From positions 48,164 to 112,163 of the forward strand of contig PXRK01000023.1 in the NCBI GenBank assembly GCA_003021015.1: a stretch of DNA of 64,000 nucleotides, read 5' to 3'. The first letter of the stretch is position 1. Each line of letters opens with the position of its first letter. Shown here one piece after another: positions 8,942-16,932 of this stretch. This DNA is from Halobacteriales archaeon QS_4_66_20. GTDB taxonomy: Archaea > Halobacteriota > Halobacteria > Halobacteriales > Haloarculaceae. A model generated the notes under the pieces. It did no database searches and was not told the DNA's origin. It saw nothing but the letters and a program-made list of their open reading frames with translations. A program made the translations under genes and the position numbers.

Positions 8942-9606
8942 GTCGCTGCCTGCTCGCCGCGCAGCGTCGCACGGATCTCCGGGATTGCCTCCGGGTTGGC
9001 CATGACTGCGAGGGAGTCGCCGGCCTCGATCACCGTCTGGGGCAGCGGGATCGTCATCAGTTCGTCCTCGCGCCCGTGAGCGTAGATGCGCGCCTCGCCG
9101 GGCAGTTCCACCTCGACGACACGCGTGCCGATCATCGGCGATCCCTCCGGGATCCGGACGCTCGCAATCGACAGGTCCTTCGTGAGGTCGGCGATGACGT
9201 TGAAGTCCCCACCCAGAAGCGCCGTCTTCGCGCCCGCTGCGCCGAGGCGCTCGGGGTAGATCACCTCGTCGACGTCGTCGGTGTACTTCTCGTAGAGGTC
9301 GCCGCTGAAGTCCTCGTTGACACGCAGCACTGTCCGGCAGCCGTTCGCTTCGCCGACGACACAGGCCGAGAAGTTGGTGTTGACATCGCTCGTGAGCCCG
9401 GCGATGGCGTCGGTGTCCTCGAGCCCCGCCTGGTCGAGCACCCGCTCGTCGGAGCCGTCTCCCTCGACCACGGTGAACTCCTCGCCCCTGGCGCGGTCGA
9501 CGCGTTCCCTGTCGCGCTCGATGACGATCACCTCGTGCCCTTCGTCCCGGAGCGTCCGGGCGGTCCGCATCCCCACGCGACCGAAACCGACGATGACGAA
9601 CTTCAT
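8938..9606 (-). CDS. TrkA family potassium uptake regulator (RCK_N + RCK_C)
   Basis: 222 residues. Residues 1-120 form an RCK/KTN Rossmann domain with the NAD-binding GFGRVG at 7-12 and an acidic end of strand 2 (VIVIERD). Residues about 140-215 match an RCK_C ligand-binding domain (IGTRVVEVELPG, then IEAGDSLAVMA). Such cytoplasmic subunits gate Trk/Ktr K+ channels, central for salt-in haloarchaea. No membrane channel gene is adjacent. Its stop codon overlaps that of the response regulator in a shared CTAG. Confidence 0.9.
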   Translation of the reverse strand: MKFVIVGFGRVGMRTARTLRDEGHEVIVIERDRERVDRARGEEFTVVEGDGSDERVLDQAGLEDTDAIAGLTSDVNTNFSACVVGEANGCRTVLRVNEDFSGDLYEKYTDDVDEVIYPERLGAAGAKTALLGGDFNVIADLTKDLSIASVRIPEGSPMIGTRVVEVELPGEARIYAHGREDELMTIPLPQTVIEAGDSLAVMANPEAIPEIRATLRGEQAAT

Positions 9607-9709
9607 GTCCGTGACGTACGCCGGCCTGGGTAAAAACAGTACCCCTCGTCGCGCCCGGTGCTGTCCCGGAGCGATACGCGTTTATCCGTCGGTCCCACAG
9701 CATTGAGCG

Positions 9710-10663
9710 ATGAAGGTGACGTTTCTCGGGACGAGCGGGGCGGTTCCCACGACGGAGCGCAACCCCAGCGCGCTGCTGATCGCCCGGGAGGGCGAGCGGC
9801 TGCTGTTCGACTGCGGCGAGGGGACCCAGCGCCAGATGATGCGCTACGGCACCGGGTTCGACGTCGGACACGTCTTCGTCACCCACCTCCACGGCGACCA
9901 CGTCCTCGGTCTCCCGGGGCTGACCCAGACCTGGGAGTTCAACGACCGCGAGACGCCGCTGGCCGTCCACGCCCCGGCGGGCACCCGCAGCAGAGTCGAG
10001 ACGCTGCTGAGTGCGACGGGCGAACGCCCCTCCTACCCGGTCCGCGTCCACCAGGTCGAACCCGGCGACGTCGTCCTCGACCGCGAGGCCTACGAGGTGC
10101 GCGCGTTCGCGGTCGATCACCGGACCGAAGCCGTCGGCTACGCGCTGGTCGAAGACGAGCGCAAAGGCCGGTTCGACCGTCAAAAGGTGGAGGAGGAGTT
10201 CAACATTCCGCCGGGGCCGAAGTACTCGACGCTGCACGAGGGCGAGCCGGTCGAACACGACGGTCGCGTGGTCCAGCCCGATGAGGTCGTCGGCCCGCCG
10301 CGTCCCGGCCGCCGGATCGTCTACACCGGCGACACCCGCCCGACGCCGGCGACCGTCGACGCCGCCGAGGACGCCGACCTGCTGATCCACGACGGCACGT
10401 TCGGCGAGGAACACGGTGAACGCGCCCGGGAGACGGCCCACTCGACGGCCCGCGAAGCGGCCGAAATCGCGGCCGACGCGGGCGCGGCGCGGCTGGCGCT
10501 GACGCACGTCTCGACGCGGTACACCGGCCGGACACGCCAGCTCGAAGCCGAAGCTGGCGACGCCTTCGACGGCGAGGTGTTCGTCGCCGACGACGGCATG
10601 CAGGCGACGGTCCCGTTCCCCGACGCCGACGACGAGTTCCGGATCGAGCGCGTCGACGTGTAG
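9710..10663 (+). CDS. rnz: Ribonuclease Z (tRNA 3' endonuclease)
   Basis: 317 residues, the short tRNase Z form that cuts the 3' trailer of pre-tRNA. The metallo-beta-lactamase zinc site is clear: THLHGDH at residues 58-64 (H-x-H-x-D-H), FAVDHRTEAVGY, YTGDTRP, LLIHDGTF and a final LTHVSTRY. The N-terminus (FLGTSGAVPT, LFDCGEGTQ) is diagnostic of the family. It is probably transcribed from a TATA-like TTTATCC about 30 bp upstream. It is convergent with the MinD-like gene. Confidence 0.95.
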   Translation: MKVTFLGTSGAVPTTERNPSALLIAREGERLLFDCGEGTQRQMMRYGTGFDVGHVFVTHLHGDHVLGLPGLTQTWEFNDRETPLAVHAPAGTRSRVETLLSATGERPSYPVRVHQVEPGDVVLDREAYEVRAFAVDHRTEAVGYALVEDERKGRFDRQKVEEEFNIPPGPKYSTLHEGEPVEHDGRVVQPDEVVGPPRPGRRIVYTGDTRPTPATVDAAEDADLLIHDGTFGEEHGERARETAHSTAREAAEIAADAGAARLALTHVSTRYTGRTRQLEAEAGDAFDGEVFVADDGMQATVPFPDADDEFRIERVDV

Positions 10664-10684
10664 CTACTCGGGGCCCTCGACCAA

Positions 10685-11368
10685 TCACGGCTCCAGCGCC
10701 CGCCGGACCTGCGACGCCAGTTCGGCGAACTGCCGGGCCGGCCGCGAATCGGGTGCCAGCCGCCCGACTGGCTGGCCGGCGCGCTGAGCGCGGGCGACGG
10801 CGGCCGAGTCGGGGATGGGCGTCACCGGGCCGTCGAGCGTGGAGGCGATCCGGTCGAGCCCGCCGGCGGCGCCGTCGAAGCGGTCCGGATCGACGCGGTT
10901 GAGCGCGACCCGTGCCAGCGGCGTCTCGATCACCCGCGCCAGCTCCCGGGCACGCAGCGCGTCCGCGATCGCCGGGCGCGTGGGCTGGGTGACCAGCAGG
11001 CACGCCTCCGCCGCGTACAGCGGCAGGCCGGCGTCGCTGCGGAGCCCGGCCGGCGAGTCGATGACGACCCGGTCGTACGCCGCCGCGACGGCGGTGACAG
11101 TCTCGGCCAGTGCGGCGGGGTCGGCAGCCCGCGCCCCCGCGAGCGACCGGCCGCAGGGCAACAGGTCAACGGGCCCCTCCTCGCGGACGGCTTCGAGGGG
11201 TGCCGCCCGCCCGGCGAGCACGTCGTGCAGGTCCGGCCCGCGGGTCGCGGGGAGGTCCGCCATGCCGAGGTCGGCGTCGATCACGACTGCGTCGAGTTCC
11301 GCCCCCAGGTTGTACGCGACGGTCGACTTCCCGACGCCGCCTTTCCCCGCGGTGACCGCCAGGATCAT
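10685..11368 (-). CDS. MinD/ParA-like P-loop ATPase
   Basis: 227 residues. The deviant Walker A GKGGVGKS (8-15) with its signature first Lys, switch residues DADLGMADL and the later VIDSPAGL put it in the MinD/ParA/Mrp group. It is shorter than bacterial MinD, and no amphipathic C-terminal membrane helix is obvious. It is the last gene of a minus-strand operon of four (start overlaps the stop of the previous gene in ATGA at 11365-11368) whose other members are uncharacterised haloarchaeal proteins. Haloarchaea have several MinD homologues, one linked to archaellum and chemosensory positioning; a similar placement role here is inference. Confidence 0.85.
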   Translation of the reverse strand: MILAVTAGKGGVGKSTVAYNLGAELDAVVIDADLGMADLPATRGPDLHDVLAGRAAPLEAVREEGPVDLLPCGRSLAGARAADPAALAETVTAVAAAYDRVVIDSPAGLRSDAGLPLYAAEACLLVTQPTRPAIADALRARELARVIETPLARVALNRVDPDRFDGAAGGLDRIASTLDGPVTPIPDSAAVARAQRAGQPVGRLAPDSRPARQFAELASQVRRALEP

Positions 11369-12048
11369 GTCACCCGTTCGAGCGTCGACAGCGGGATCTC
11401 GACGGCCGCCAGCCGGTCGGCGAGCCGCTGCTGGCGCTCCCCGAGCGCCCGGAGGTGGCGCCGATCGGCCTCGAGCTGCGCCCGGAGACGCCGGGCCCCC
11501 TCGATCCCGCCGACGGTGTCGACGGCGCCGCGGGCCTCCTCGACGCCGGCCACGTCCGCCAGCCGCTCCGCCTCGGCGAGGCGCTCCTCGACCGCGTCGA
11601 GCCAGGGATCGATCGCCGCCGCCGGATCGTCCGCCGTCGCGGTTCCGGCGGCGGTACAACCGCCTCCGTCGGCCTGCGACGCCGAGGGGTCCACGGGAAC
11701 GACGTCACGCGGTGGCGCGCTCTCCCCGAGCGTCCGGACGATCGCTCGCGGCGAGACGCCGGCTCCGTCGGGCGGCTCGTTGTCGGCGTCGACCGGTTCC
11801 AGCCGTGCCGGCGGCTCCTGCGGCGCGGCCGGCGAGGCGTACCCGAGCACGAGCGGGGCGTCCGGCCCGACCCGCCCCTCGAAGCTGGCGCCGTCCCACC
11901 CGGCAACGGGGACGCCCTGTCTGCGCGGCGGCCACACCGGCTGCAGCCGGCTGGTCACCCGGATCCACTCCTCGGCCTCGGCGGTCGCGACCAGTTCGAC
12001 GAGCGTCACCCCGTCGCGTCGCGTCAGGTCCCAGGAAAGCGATGCCAT
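11365..12048 (-). CDS. Uncharacterised haloarchaeal protein of the MinD operon
   Basis: 227 residues, function unknown. The first 80 residues look like a compact beta-rich domain (MASLSWDLTRRDGVTLVELV). Residues about 85-140 are Pro/Ala-rich linker. The C-terminal 75 residues are helical and coiled-coil-like (LDAVEERLAEAERLADV, then LRAQLEADRRHLRALGERQ). It overlaps the MinD-like gene by four bases, so coupled translation and a partner role are plausible. I think it belongs to a family named only as a DUF. Confidence 0.7.
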   Translation of the reverse strand: MASLSWDLTRRDGVTLVELVATAEAEEWIRVTSRLQPVWPPRRQGVPVAGWDGASFEGRVGPDAPLVLGYASPAAPQEPPARLEPVDADNEPPDGAGVSPRAIVRTLGESAPPRDVVPVDPSASQADGGGCTAAGTATADDPAAAIDPWLDAVEERLAEAERLADVAGVEEARGAVDTVGGIEGARRLRAQLEADRRHLRALGERQQRLADRLAAVEIPLSTLERVT

Positions 12049-12073
12049 GGGGTGGCTGGTCCCGGCTTCGGAT

Positions 12074-12946
12074 TTAAACCCTCACAACCGGCGCGCCGAG
12101 CCAGCGGCTCGCCGCGGCGGCCGACGCGAAACGGTCGCAGGCGAGCACGACCGGCGCCGACAGCGACGCCAGGCGGCCGATCGCCAGCGCGGCGGTAACG
12201 GGATCGGCGTCGAAGGGATCGGCGACCTGCTCCGCGCCGGGCGCGTCCGCGACGGCGTCGGCGTAGCGGTCCGCAAGCTGTTCGACGAGATGCGCGCGGG
12301 CGTCCCGTTCGAGGTTGGCCAGTTTATCTTCGAGTTTGCGCACGCGCTCGCGCCTATCGCGCCGCTCACGTGCGTGCTCGCGGACCCGCTCGAACCGCTG
12401 GCGGGCCGCGAGGCTGTCGGTTTCGGTCTCCGAGAGCTGCCGGACGGCCGACGCGAGTTCCTCGGAGACGGCCGCGGCGTCGCCCCCGTGCTCGCGCGCG
12501 GCCTGCAGTTTCCCGCGGACGGTCGCGACCCGCTCCCGCAGCCGCTCGGTTTCAGTGGCCGCCTCCGCGACGGCACGGCGGCGGGATGTGATATCGCCCT
12601 CCTCGACACTCGTCGCGGCGAGGCGGTCGCGCACCGACGCCAGCGCGTCGTCGTGGGGCGTCTCCAGCCCCCGCGACCGGGCGGCTCGCGCGAGCGCCGT
12701 CCGCGTGCGCAGTCCCATCCCCGGACGGACGTGGCCGACGTGCTCGTGGACCGGGCCGGGTGCCGGCGCGTCGACAGCGACCCGACCGTCGGCCGCCGCG
12801 TCCGGCGACCGGACCGCCTCGACGAGGGCTGCCGGATCGACGTCAACGGCGACGGTGACCGCCCGCCCGCACCGGACGGCGTCCCCGATCCGGACGCTGA
12901 TCGTCGGAACGTTGGCGCCGGCGCCGTCAACGCCAGTCCCAGTCAC
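12074..12946 (-). CDS. Uncharacterised haloarchaeal coiled-coil protein of the MinD operon
   Basis: 290 residues from a GTG start. An N-terminal globular part (residues 1-110; contains a conserved-looking GPVHEHVGHVRPGMGLRTRTALA) is followed by about 110 residues of coiled coil rich in Arg and Glu (RLRERVATVRGKLQAARE, RRERVRKLEDKLANLE) and a short C-terminal alpha/beta end. The start overlaps the stop of the upstream gene as GTGA at 12943-12946. No known domain is recognised; the operon suggests it works with the MinD-like ATPase. Confidence 0.7.
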   Translation of the reverse strand: MTGTGVDGAGANVPTISVRIGDAVRCGRAVTVAVDVDPAALVEAVRSPDAAADGRVAVDAPAPGPVHEHVGHVRPGMGLRTRTALARAARSRGLETPHDDALASVRDRLAATSVEEGDITSRRRAVAEAATETERLRERVATVRGKLQAAREHGGDAAAVSEELASAVRQLSETETDSLAARQRFERVREHARERRDRRERVRKLEDKLANLERDARAHLVEQLADRYADAVADAPGAEQVADPFDADPVTAALAIGRLASLSAPVVLACDRFASAAAASRWLGAPVVRV

Positions 12947-13281
12947 AGCTCTACCCCCTTCATCGCCTCGGGTGGCGGCAGGTCCCGGCCGTCAGCGAAC
13001 CGGTCGTAGGGGACGGCGGCGGTCTCCCGGTCCTCGTACGTCCGGGCCGCCTCGCGGACCGCCGGCCGGACCGCCTCGAACTCGTTGAACGGCCGGGTGC
13101 GCTCGACCTGGATCGCCTCGCCGTGTTTCTCCCGGAGCCGCAGCGCCTGGAACGCGCCGAACTCGGTGGCCTCGAACAGCGCGACCCGCCCGAACCGCCG
13201 CACGACGCTGTCCTCGTGGGCGCGGGCGACGTTCCGCAGGCTCGTCCGCGCCGCCCGGGTGTAGGCGATCACCAGCAGCAC
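12943..13281 (-). CDS. Small haloarchaeal protein, first gene of the MinD operon
   Basis: 112 residues, function unknown. It begins with a hydrophobic strand (VLLVIAYTRAARTSLRN) and reads as a small alpha/beta fold with conserved-looking RRFGRVALFEATEFGAF. I chose the GTG at 13281 because the TATA box TTTATATCC (13304-13312) is centred 27 bp from it, ideal for a leaderless message. An ATG at 13302 lies only 2 bp from the TATA box and cannot be transcribed from it, although other annotations may use it. Confidence 0.7.
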   Translation of the reverse strand: MLLVIAYTRAARTSLRNVARAHEDSVVRRFGRVALFEATEFGAFQALRLREKHGEAIQVERTRPFNEFEAVRPAVREAARTYEDRETAAVPYDRFADGRDLPPPEAMKGVEL

Positions 13282-13303
13282 ACCCCCACCTGCCCGCGTC
13301 ATC

Positions 13304-13312
13304 GGATATAAA
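13304..13312 (-). promoter_or_regulatory. TATA box of the MinD operon
   Basis: Minus-strand TTTATATCC centred about 27 bp from the GTG at 13281; it decides the start of the first operon gene. Confidence 0.55.
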
Positions 13313-13378
13313 GTTCAGCGACCGCTTGCCGTGCTCGGCACGTCGAAAACTGACACGGGAGACCAACGAACGCGGCGG

Positions 13379-13945
13379 TTACCCTTCGAGCAGCGCCCGG
13401 GTCTGGACCTCGACGTCGTCTTGAAGGGAGACGCTGGCGTCGAACAGCGACACGATGGCGGCGATCTTCTGGTCGTCGTGGGCGCTGGGGTCGACGTGGA
13501 AGTGTGCGCGGGCGCCGGCGGCGTGGACCTGGCCGGTGACCGCGTGCAGGAACTCGTAGGCCGTCTCGTAGTCGACGTACTGGAGCATCGAGGTCAGCGA
13601 CTCGAAGCAGACCGACACCGGCTCGTCCCACTCGGAGAGGAACTTGCCGATCTCGATGCCAAGCCCCGTCAGATCGCTCGCCGTCGAGACGTTCTCGGTC
13701 ACGATATCCCCGCGGTCGACGCCCGCCTGCGTGTCCCCGACCGTGATCACGCCGACAGTCCGGATCCCCGGGTCGTCCGCGACCTGGTCGACGCAGGCGG
13801 CTGCCTGGCGCGTGAACGAGACGAACAGCACGCTCCGCTCGCCGTCGCCCAGCAGCGACGTACAGATGTCCCGTCCCTCGTCCAGCGGCGGTACCTTCAG
13901 CAAGACGTTCGTCGCCCCATCGAGTTGTGCCGTAATGTTTGCCAT
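13379..13945 (-). CDS. Degenerate KaiC/RAD55-like haloarchaeal protein (no Walker A)
   Basis: 188 residues. The pattern NVLLKVPPLDEGRDICTSLL, then SVLFVSFTR, then DEPVSVCFESLTSMLQYVDYETAYEFL follows the strand order of RecA/KaiC-like domains, but no GxxxxGK[ST] loop is present, so ATP hydrolysis is unlikely. Haloarchaeal genomes encode many such inactive relatives, usually placed near signal-transduction genes. The role is unknown. A TATA-like TTTATACG lies around 13984-13991. Confidence 0.65.
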   Translation of the reverse strand: MANITAQLDGATNVLLKVPPLDEGRDICTSLLGDGERSVLFVSFTRQAAACVDQVADDPGIRTVGVITVGDTQAGVDRGDIVTENVSTASDLTGLGIEIGKFLSEWDEPVSVCFESLTSMLQYVDYETAYEFLHAVTGQVHAAGARAHFHVDPSAHDDQKIAAIVSLFDASVSLQDDVEVQTRALLEG

Positions 13946-14064
13946 CTGTCCGACTCCAGTCGTCGTATGCTACGGATACCCAGCGTATAAACCCTTATTC
14001 TTGGTCCACCTGACGGTCGTCCGGACCCGACCGATCGGAACACAGTGGCGGCCTCGATCGTTCA

Positions 14065-14121
14065 TACTGTCGGACGTGAGTACGTGGAGATTTCCATTCC
14101 ACAGAGTCACGTCCGACAGTA
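14065..14121. mobile_element. MITE-like element, short 57-bp copy
   Basis: Perfect 15-bp inverted repeats TACTGTCGGACGTGA at both ends, loop of 27 bases, flanked by TCA at 14062-14064 and 14122-14124. The right TCA is the TGA stop codon of the minus-strand gene 14122-14733. It is about half the usual 106-109 bp length, so it looks like an internal-deletion derivative. Confidence 0.8.
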
Positions 14122-14733
14122 TCAGAACTCGACGTCGACCTCGGCGCCTTCCGTCGCCTCTTCGAGCCCGTCCTCGTGGGCACCCCCGGTCAGCCGGATC
14201 GTCAGGTCGGCGTCGGTCAGGATCTCCTCGAAGCTGGTTCGGAACCGATGGCTGACCCGCCTGGAGCGGTTCTCCGCCGCGACGACGGCGCTCGCGCGGT
14301 CGACCGCCGCCTCGTCGATGCCGAGCGCATCCGCGATGGCCGCGGGCGACTCGTCGGCGGCCAGCCGGTCGCGGATCGCCTCCAGGTCCGACGGACTCAC
14401 CGCCTCGCACGGCGGGTCGTCGTCGCGGACCAGGTGGAGGTCCATCCGTGCCCGGAACGCCTGCTCCGGGGAGCAGGACAGCGCCGCCGCCAGCGCCGCG
14501 TCGTCGGCCCCGTCGTAGAACAGCCGCACGAGCTCGCAGTACTCCTCGTCGGGGAGCTCGGTGTCGAACGGGAACTTCTCGCGCAGCTCCGCGACGACCG
14601 ACCGAAGCCGCTCGTCGACCGGTCGGTCGGCGCCGGTGAGTGACCCCCGTGCATCCTCCTGTGACTCCGTGACCGTCTTTTCGTCGGCGACGTCGAGGAA
14701 GATGTCGCGGAGTTCTTCGGTCTTGTTGTCCAT
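14122..14733 (-). CDS. Haloarchaeal regulator-like protein (conditioned medium-induced protein 4-like)
   Basis: 203 residues. The N-terminus (MDNKTEELRDIFLDVADE) resembles what haloarchaeal genomes annotate as conditioned medium-induced protein 4; this is from memory. Residues about 65-160 contain two helix-turn-helix-like stretches (ELVRLFYDGADDAALAAAL and IRDRLAADESPAAIADALG), which suggests DNA binding. The start MDNK is chosen because the TATA box TTTATATAC (about 14757-14766) lies 29 bp upstream; an ATG 12 bases earlier is too close to it. The stop codon is inside the target repeat of the neighbouring element. Confidence 0.65.
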   Translation of the reverse strand: MDNKTEELRDIFLDVADEKTVTESQEDARGSLTGADRPVDERLRSVVAELREKFPFDTELPDEEYCELVRLFYDGADDAALAAALSCSPEQAFRARMDLHLVRDDDPPCEAVSPSDLEAIRDRLAADESPAAIADALGIDEAAVDRASAVVAAENRSRRVSHRFRTSFEEILTDADLTIRLTGGAHEDGLEEATEGAEVDVEF

Positions 14734-14890
14734 CAGACCTTCCATTCAACAACACGAGTATATAAATCTGACTCACAGTTCACGCGGTAGACACTGCATT
14801 CGGCCGCTCACGACGCCGTGTCCGCCACGGCCGGCCAGGTACGATCCTCGTACTATCACGTGCCGAACACTCGCTCGCAGCCCGGCCTCA

Positions 14891-14912
14891 TACGGTCGTG
14901 CGTGACTTTTTT
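14891..14912. repeat. Isolated end of a MITE-like element
   Basis: TCA at 14888-14890 is followed by TACGGTCGTGCGTGACT, an element-type terminus. The same start (TCA then TACGGTCGTGCGTGA) occurs at 35730-35747. No matching opposite arm was found within 150 bp, so it is either a decayed copy or a reused fragment upstream of the next gene. Confidence 0.5.
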
Positions 14913-15019
14913 ATGACGGAGTGAGAGCTTCCGACGCGAGTAGCGGCAAAGAATCACGAACGCAGAGCCGTGAAGGCGCCTTCGAAGCCCTTTTGAACGT
15001 TCCTGCGAAATCCGGCAGC

Positions 15020-15562
15020 ATGGATCTCGACCGGGAGACGGTCTGGCAGATCGGCGCCACAGTCGCTGCGGTCGCGCTGTTCGTCGTCGCGCTGGCCGTC
15101 CTGAGTCAGGTGTTCGTCAACGATGTCGCGGTCGAGAACGAACCGATCTCGGGCGAACTCGACGGCAACATTCAGAACATGACCGTCCAGGACGGCAGCG
15201 TTTCCGGCACGTTCGACGGGGAGCTCGAGGGGGACTTCGAGGGCAACCTGAGCAAGGAGTTCGACGTCGAACTGACCGCCAACGTCGAGGGAACCGTCGA
15301 CGACGGAGCGATGACCGGGACGCTTGAAGACAACGTCGAGCAGCCGGTCGAAGGGACGATCTCCGGCGACATCGAGAACGGCTCGCTCGACACCGAATCT
15401 GGCGACCTCACCGGCGAGTTCTCCGGCACCGTCAACGGCACTACCGAGGAAGTCTCCGCCGACGGCGGCATCGCACTGGTCGCCCTCATCGGCGCGTTCG
15501 TCGTCGCCATGCCACTGATCGGGTACGGCATCCGGCGCGCCACGCACGAAGACGAAGAGTAA
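15020..15562 (+). CDS. Two-membrane-span protein with extracytoplasmic Gly-repeat domain
   Basis: 180 residues, not recognised. One hydrophobic helix near the N-terminus (ATVAAVALFVVALAVLSQV) and one near the C-terminus (GIALVALIGAFVVAMPLIG) flank about 110 residues made of short repeats in which G recurs every 7-12 residues with V/F/L on alternate positions (ISGELDGNI, VSGTFDGELEGDFEGNL, VEGTISGDIENGSL). This looks like a repetitive beta-strand domain, probably outside the cell. The short charged tails are cytoplasmic by inference. The start is the ATG directly before the first helix. Confidence 0.7.
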   Translation: MDLDRETVWQIGATVAAVALFVVALAVLSQVFVNDVAVENEPISGELDGNIQNMTVQDGSVSGTFDGELEGDFEGNLSKEFDVELTANVEGTVDDGAMTGTLEDNVEQPVEGTISGDIENGSLDTESGDLTGEFSGTVNGTTEEVSADGGIALVALIGAFVVAMPLIGYGIRRATHEDEE

Positions 15563-15624
15563 CACCCGCTGTTTTTCGCTCGCAGCTCACCATTTCCAGC
15601 GGACGCAGCTTCGCTCGTGGCTCA

Positions 15625-15733
15625 TAGTGATTGTTGTGAGTCGTTACCGCTGTCGACCCATCAGACTCCGGTGTCAGCCCGTGACACTCCCGAGAATGCG
15701 ATGCGACTCCGAAAATAATCACAACAATTACTA
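15625..15733. mobile_element. MITE-like element, 109 bp, copy 2
   Basis: Same element as at 4074-4182 but inverted, with 3 differences in 109 positions. Inverted repeats TAGTGATTGTTGTGA and, from the right end, TAGTAATTGTTGTGA. TCA flanks at 15622-15624 and 15734-15736; the right one is the TGA stop codon of priL. Confidence 0.8.
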
Positions 15734-16807
15734 TCAGGACGTCGAGGACTCGCGTTCCCGTTCGCGCCAGTCGAGGAGGTCGTCCTCGTCGGCGTCGTCG
15801 ATCTGTTGCTCGTAGTAGGCCATCGGGTGAGAGATCTGCTCGCAGAGATCGTCCATGTTGACGCAGTCGCCGTAGGACTGCATCGTCTTGCAGGACGGCG
15901 GCGAGTACTGGGTCGCGCTGGTCTTGCCGCGGATGTGATCGACCTGGTAGCGCGTCGCCTCCTCGCCGAACCCGGGGTTGACCTGGAATAGCTCGACGAT
16001 ATCGTCGGTCGACATCCCGATGCTCGTCAGGAACGTCGCGATCGCGAACCGCGAGTGGTGTTCGAGGTGTTCGCCTTTCTGCACCTGATCCAGCAGATAG
16101 CGCATGCACGGCGGGAACAGGTCCGGCACCACGGTGTCGATGTCGCGCATCAGCTCCAGGTCCGCCAGCGTCTCCCGGACCTGCGCCACCTCCGGCTCCA
16201 GCTGGTCGCCGATCGCGTCCGGCACCGACAGCGGCAGGCCGTCGGCGACGCGCTTGCGGACCGCCTGCCGGACCAGCACCAGCAGCTCCGCCTCCGAGAG
16301 CGGTACCTCGCCGGCCTGCAGGTCGCGGTTGACCAGCCGCCACTCGTCACCCCACTCGTCGGCCGCCAGGCCGAGGTACGCGCCGACGTCGACGCGGTAC
16401 CCCTCCGGCGTCTCGTAGACGTCGGCGGTCAGGTCGAACTCCGCGAGCAGGTTCGTGAGCGTGATCGACTCCGCCCGCGTGCTTTGCAGCTCTGTCGTGT
16501 CGGCGAGATCCGCCTCGATGCGCTCGTGGGCCGTCACGGCTTCCGCACGGGCGTACTTGCGCGTGAGGACGTGTTCGTCGACCAGCGACACCAGCACCCG
16601 GGCGACCGGGTAGGACAGCAGCTCCACACGGTGACGGCGGTAGGGCTCGCCCACCGCTCCCACCTCCAGCGCGTGCTCGACGCGCTCGATGGCCCGCTCG
16701 ACGGCCGCGCCGTCCCGGCGCACGACCGCCGCGAGGTCGACCTCGGCCGCCTCGACGGCCTCGCGCGCCGACGCTAGGAACGGGTAGCGCGCGTGGAGCT
16801 GGTTCAT
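15734..16807 (-). CDS. priL: DNA primase large subunit PriL
   Basis: 357 residues. PriL is the regulatory, iron-sulfur subunit of the archaeo-eukaryotic primase and works with PriS. Four cysteines that would hold the 4Fe-4S cluster are visible in the C-terminal domain: LFPPCMRYLL, PPSCKTMQ, YGDCVN and DDLCEQ. The start MNQLHARYPFL is used because a TATA-like GCTTTTTGC lies about 30 bp upstream; a longer frame extension is not convincing. priS is not adjacent. The tail is very acidic. Its stop codon lies in the adjacent element target repeat. Confidence 0.93.
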   Translation of the reverse strand: MNQLHARYPFLASAREAVEAAEVDLAAVVRRDGAAVERAIERVEHALEVGAVGEPYRRHRVELLSYPVARVLVSLVDEHVLTRKYARAEAVTAHERIEADLADTTELQSTRAESITLTNLLAEFDLTADVYETPEGYRVDVGAYLGLAADEWGDEWRLVNRDLQAGEVPLSEAELLVLVRQAVRKRVADGLPLSVPDAIGDQLEPEVAQVRETLADLELMRDIDTVVPDLFPPCMRYLLDQVQKGEHLEHHSRFAIATFLTSIGMSTDDIVELFQVNPGFGEEATRYQVDHIRGKTSATQYSPPSCKTMQSYGDCVNMDDLCEQISHPMAYYEQQIDDADEDDLLDWRERERESSTS

Positions 16808-16932
16808 TGCGTCGACCCCCGGTTGTGGGGCAGCGTGCAAAAAGCCGGCGGTCGTTGCCAGTGGACAGTGACCCTAGCCCCAGGGATGGAAACGTCCGGT
16901 TTATCCCTCGGCGACGAGTCAGGTCAGCTACG

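Noticed and set aside
13379-13945. Active KaiC ATPase
   Set aside because: Strand pattern fits the family, but the P-loop is absent.
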